DNA of 64,000 nt from Chryseobacterium gambrini (GTDB taxonomy: Bacteria > Bacteroidota > Bacteroidia > Flavobacteriales > Weeksellaceae), in the NCBI RefSeq assembly GCF_900156825.1, contig NZ_FTOV01000004.1, positions 1 through 64,000 of the forward strand. Direction: 5' to 3'. The notes beneath the pieces are model-generated. The model made no database searches. It was not told the DNA's origin and saw only the letters and a program-made list of their open reading frames with translations. Shown here one piece after another: positions 63,251 through 64,000 of the stretch. The position numbers were made by a program, and so were the translations under genes. Position 1 is the stretch's first letter; every line of letters starts with the position of its first letter.

Positions 63251-63483
63251 TAACCAATTAAGTTCTTTCTTAAAAAAAACATACTAAAACTATGTTCCTT
63301 TATATTTTGAAGGCATTTTTTAGATTAAAGCGAAGCTTCTCTTATATAATCTTAACTTCTAAACTAAAACTTAATGGTTTAATTCTTAATGTATTTAAAA
63401 TTAGTTATAATTAAATGATAATCAATTATTTATTGTTTTAAATAAAATGCTCCGGTATCTACAGCGTGGATTTTAATTAACAT

Positions 63484-64000
63484 TTATCTCAAATGATATT
63501 CTTCCAGTTTGCGGTATAAGGTAGCAATCCCGATTTCCAGCAATCTCGCTGCTTCTGCCTTGTTTCCTTTGGTGTATTGAAGCACTTTCTGAATATGCTC
63601 CTTTTCCAGAGATTTCATGCTGAAAGAATCGTTTTCAGAAGAAACTTTTTCAGAGTAACGCGGAAGACTTTCTGCATCAAGGATATGATCGTTCATTAGG
63701 ATTAAGCTTCTTTCGACAGTATTTCGCAGTTCCCGTATGTTTCCTTTCCAGTCGTTTTTTTCCAATGTTTTATAATATTCCGGAGAGATTTCAATATTGG
63801 AGATATGAAGTTTTTGAGAAAAAACATTCACGAAATTTTTAGCCAGAGCTTTCAGATCCTCTTTTCTCTCGCGAAGTGACGGAAGCCTGATTTCAAAGAT
63901 ATTCAGCCGGAAAAAAAGATCCTCACGGAAGTTTCCCTGCTTTATTTCTTCCTCCAGATCACGGTTTGTTGCGGCAATCAGTCGGAAATCCGATCTGGAA
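63484..64000 (-). CDS. sigma-54-dependent response regulator (NtrC-type), C-terminal part
   Basis: The reading frame enters from the right edge and continues through the AAA+ domain (FRLIAATNRDLEEEIKQG, REDLFFRLNIFEIRLPSLRE, then RERKEDLKALAKNF) to a C-terminal Fis-type helix-turn-helix (KAEAARLLEIGIATLYRKLE). This is the sigma-54 activator pattern. The N-terminal receiver and GAFTGA loop lie outside the window. It precedes the kdp genes on the same strand, and no OmpR-type kdpE is present near the short kdpD and its kinase, so it is the likely response regulator for them. Confidence 0.85.
   Translation of the reverse strand, partial: SRSDFRLIAATNRDLEEEIKQGNFREDLFFRLNIFEIRLPSLRERKEDLKALAKNFVNVFSQKLHISNIEISPEYYKTLEKNDWKGNIRELRNTVERSLILMNDHILDAESLPRYSEKVSSENDSFSMKSLEKEHIQKVLQYTKGNKAEAARLLEIGIATLYRKLEEYHLR

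Noticed and set aside
1..64000. tRNA, rRNA and CRISPR arrays
   Set aside because: No cloverleaf-type genes, ribosomal RNA or regularly spaced repeats were seen by eye; a tRNA search program could not be run.

Overview
The window looks like the chromosome of a flavobacterium close to Chryseobacterium (Weeksellaceae, Bacteroidota). The reasons are AT-rich DNA with many TAnnTTTG -7 boxes, weak Shine-Dalgarno signals, a T9SS-sorted protein, a Bacteroidota-type (T6SSiii) type VI locus and a Tet(X)-like monooxygenase. The genus is an inference; no rRNA or tRNA gene was found.

Layout. (1) 1-194: the end of a probable Rhs/YD-repeat gene. (2) 339-5904: a curli (functional amyloid) operon: csgA-like major curlin, csgB-like minor curlin, a CsgE carrying an extra CsgH-like domain, CsgF, CsgG with an added C-terminal beta-barrel, and a beta-propeller lipoprotein. 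A convergent LuxR-type regulator lies at 6117-6767. Both curlin promoters carry the same dyad and block exactly 55 bp upstream of the -7 box. (3) 7218-11920, minus strand: a TPR-like protein, a T9SS-secreted delta-60 repeat protein, ribonuclease G, a 29-residue very basic peptide and an HU protein. (4) 12061-38706: a T6SSiii envelope and effector locus. A LuxR regulator with a Glu at the phosphorylation site is divergent from a set of envelope genes (TssO-like, TssO/P-like, PKD protein, TssR). Then come a PAAR-like protein, a two-domain peptidoglycan hydrolase with candidate lipoprotein immunity, TssD1, TssH (ClpV), a lytic transglycosylase, VgrG1, a Tle1-like lipase with lipoprotein immunity, TssD2, VgrG2, a LysM protein, a PAAR-like effector and an Imm51 protein. 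Sheath and baseplate genes (TssB, C, E, F, G, K) and TssN are not in the window. The two tssD promoters share a paired 14-bp dyad with identical geometry, the clearest apparently undescribed regulatory signal here.

(5) 39332-43395: DNA polymerase I followed by an AT-rich nucleoside-phosphorylase-like protein with an unknown N-terminal domain. (6) 43515-54010: mostly minus-strand accessory genes: a membrane hydrolase, a PP2C-like phosphatase, an Imm22 protein, a c-type cytochrome lipoprotein, a YdeI-family protein, a Tet(X)-like flavoprotein and several unknowns. Two genes are frameshifted (an AraC regulator and an exported protein) and a third may be. (7) 54057-64000, minus strand: a potassium-uptake (Kdp) locus: a sigma-54 response regulator (cut by the window end), two unannotated mini-membrane ORFs, kdpF, kdpA, kdpB, kdpC, an outer-membrane porin-like barrel, a short KdpD lacking a kinase module, and a separate histidine kinase. 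No KdpE-type regulator is present, so the sigma-54 regulator is the likely partner.

How they work together: curli genes make and export surface amyloid under a CsgD-like regulator; the T6SS genes build part of the envelope complex and arm the tube with cell-wall, lipid and probably membrane or cytoplasmic toxins, each beside a candidate immunity gene; the Kdp genes form a high-affinity K+ pump with a split sensor.
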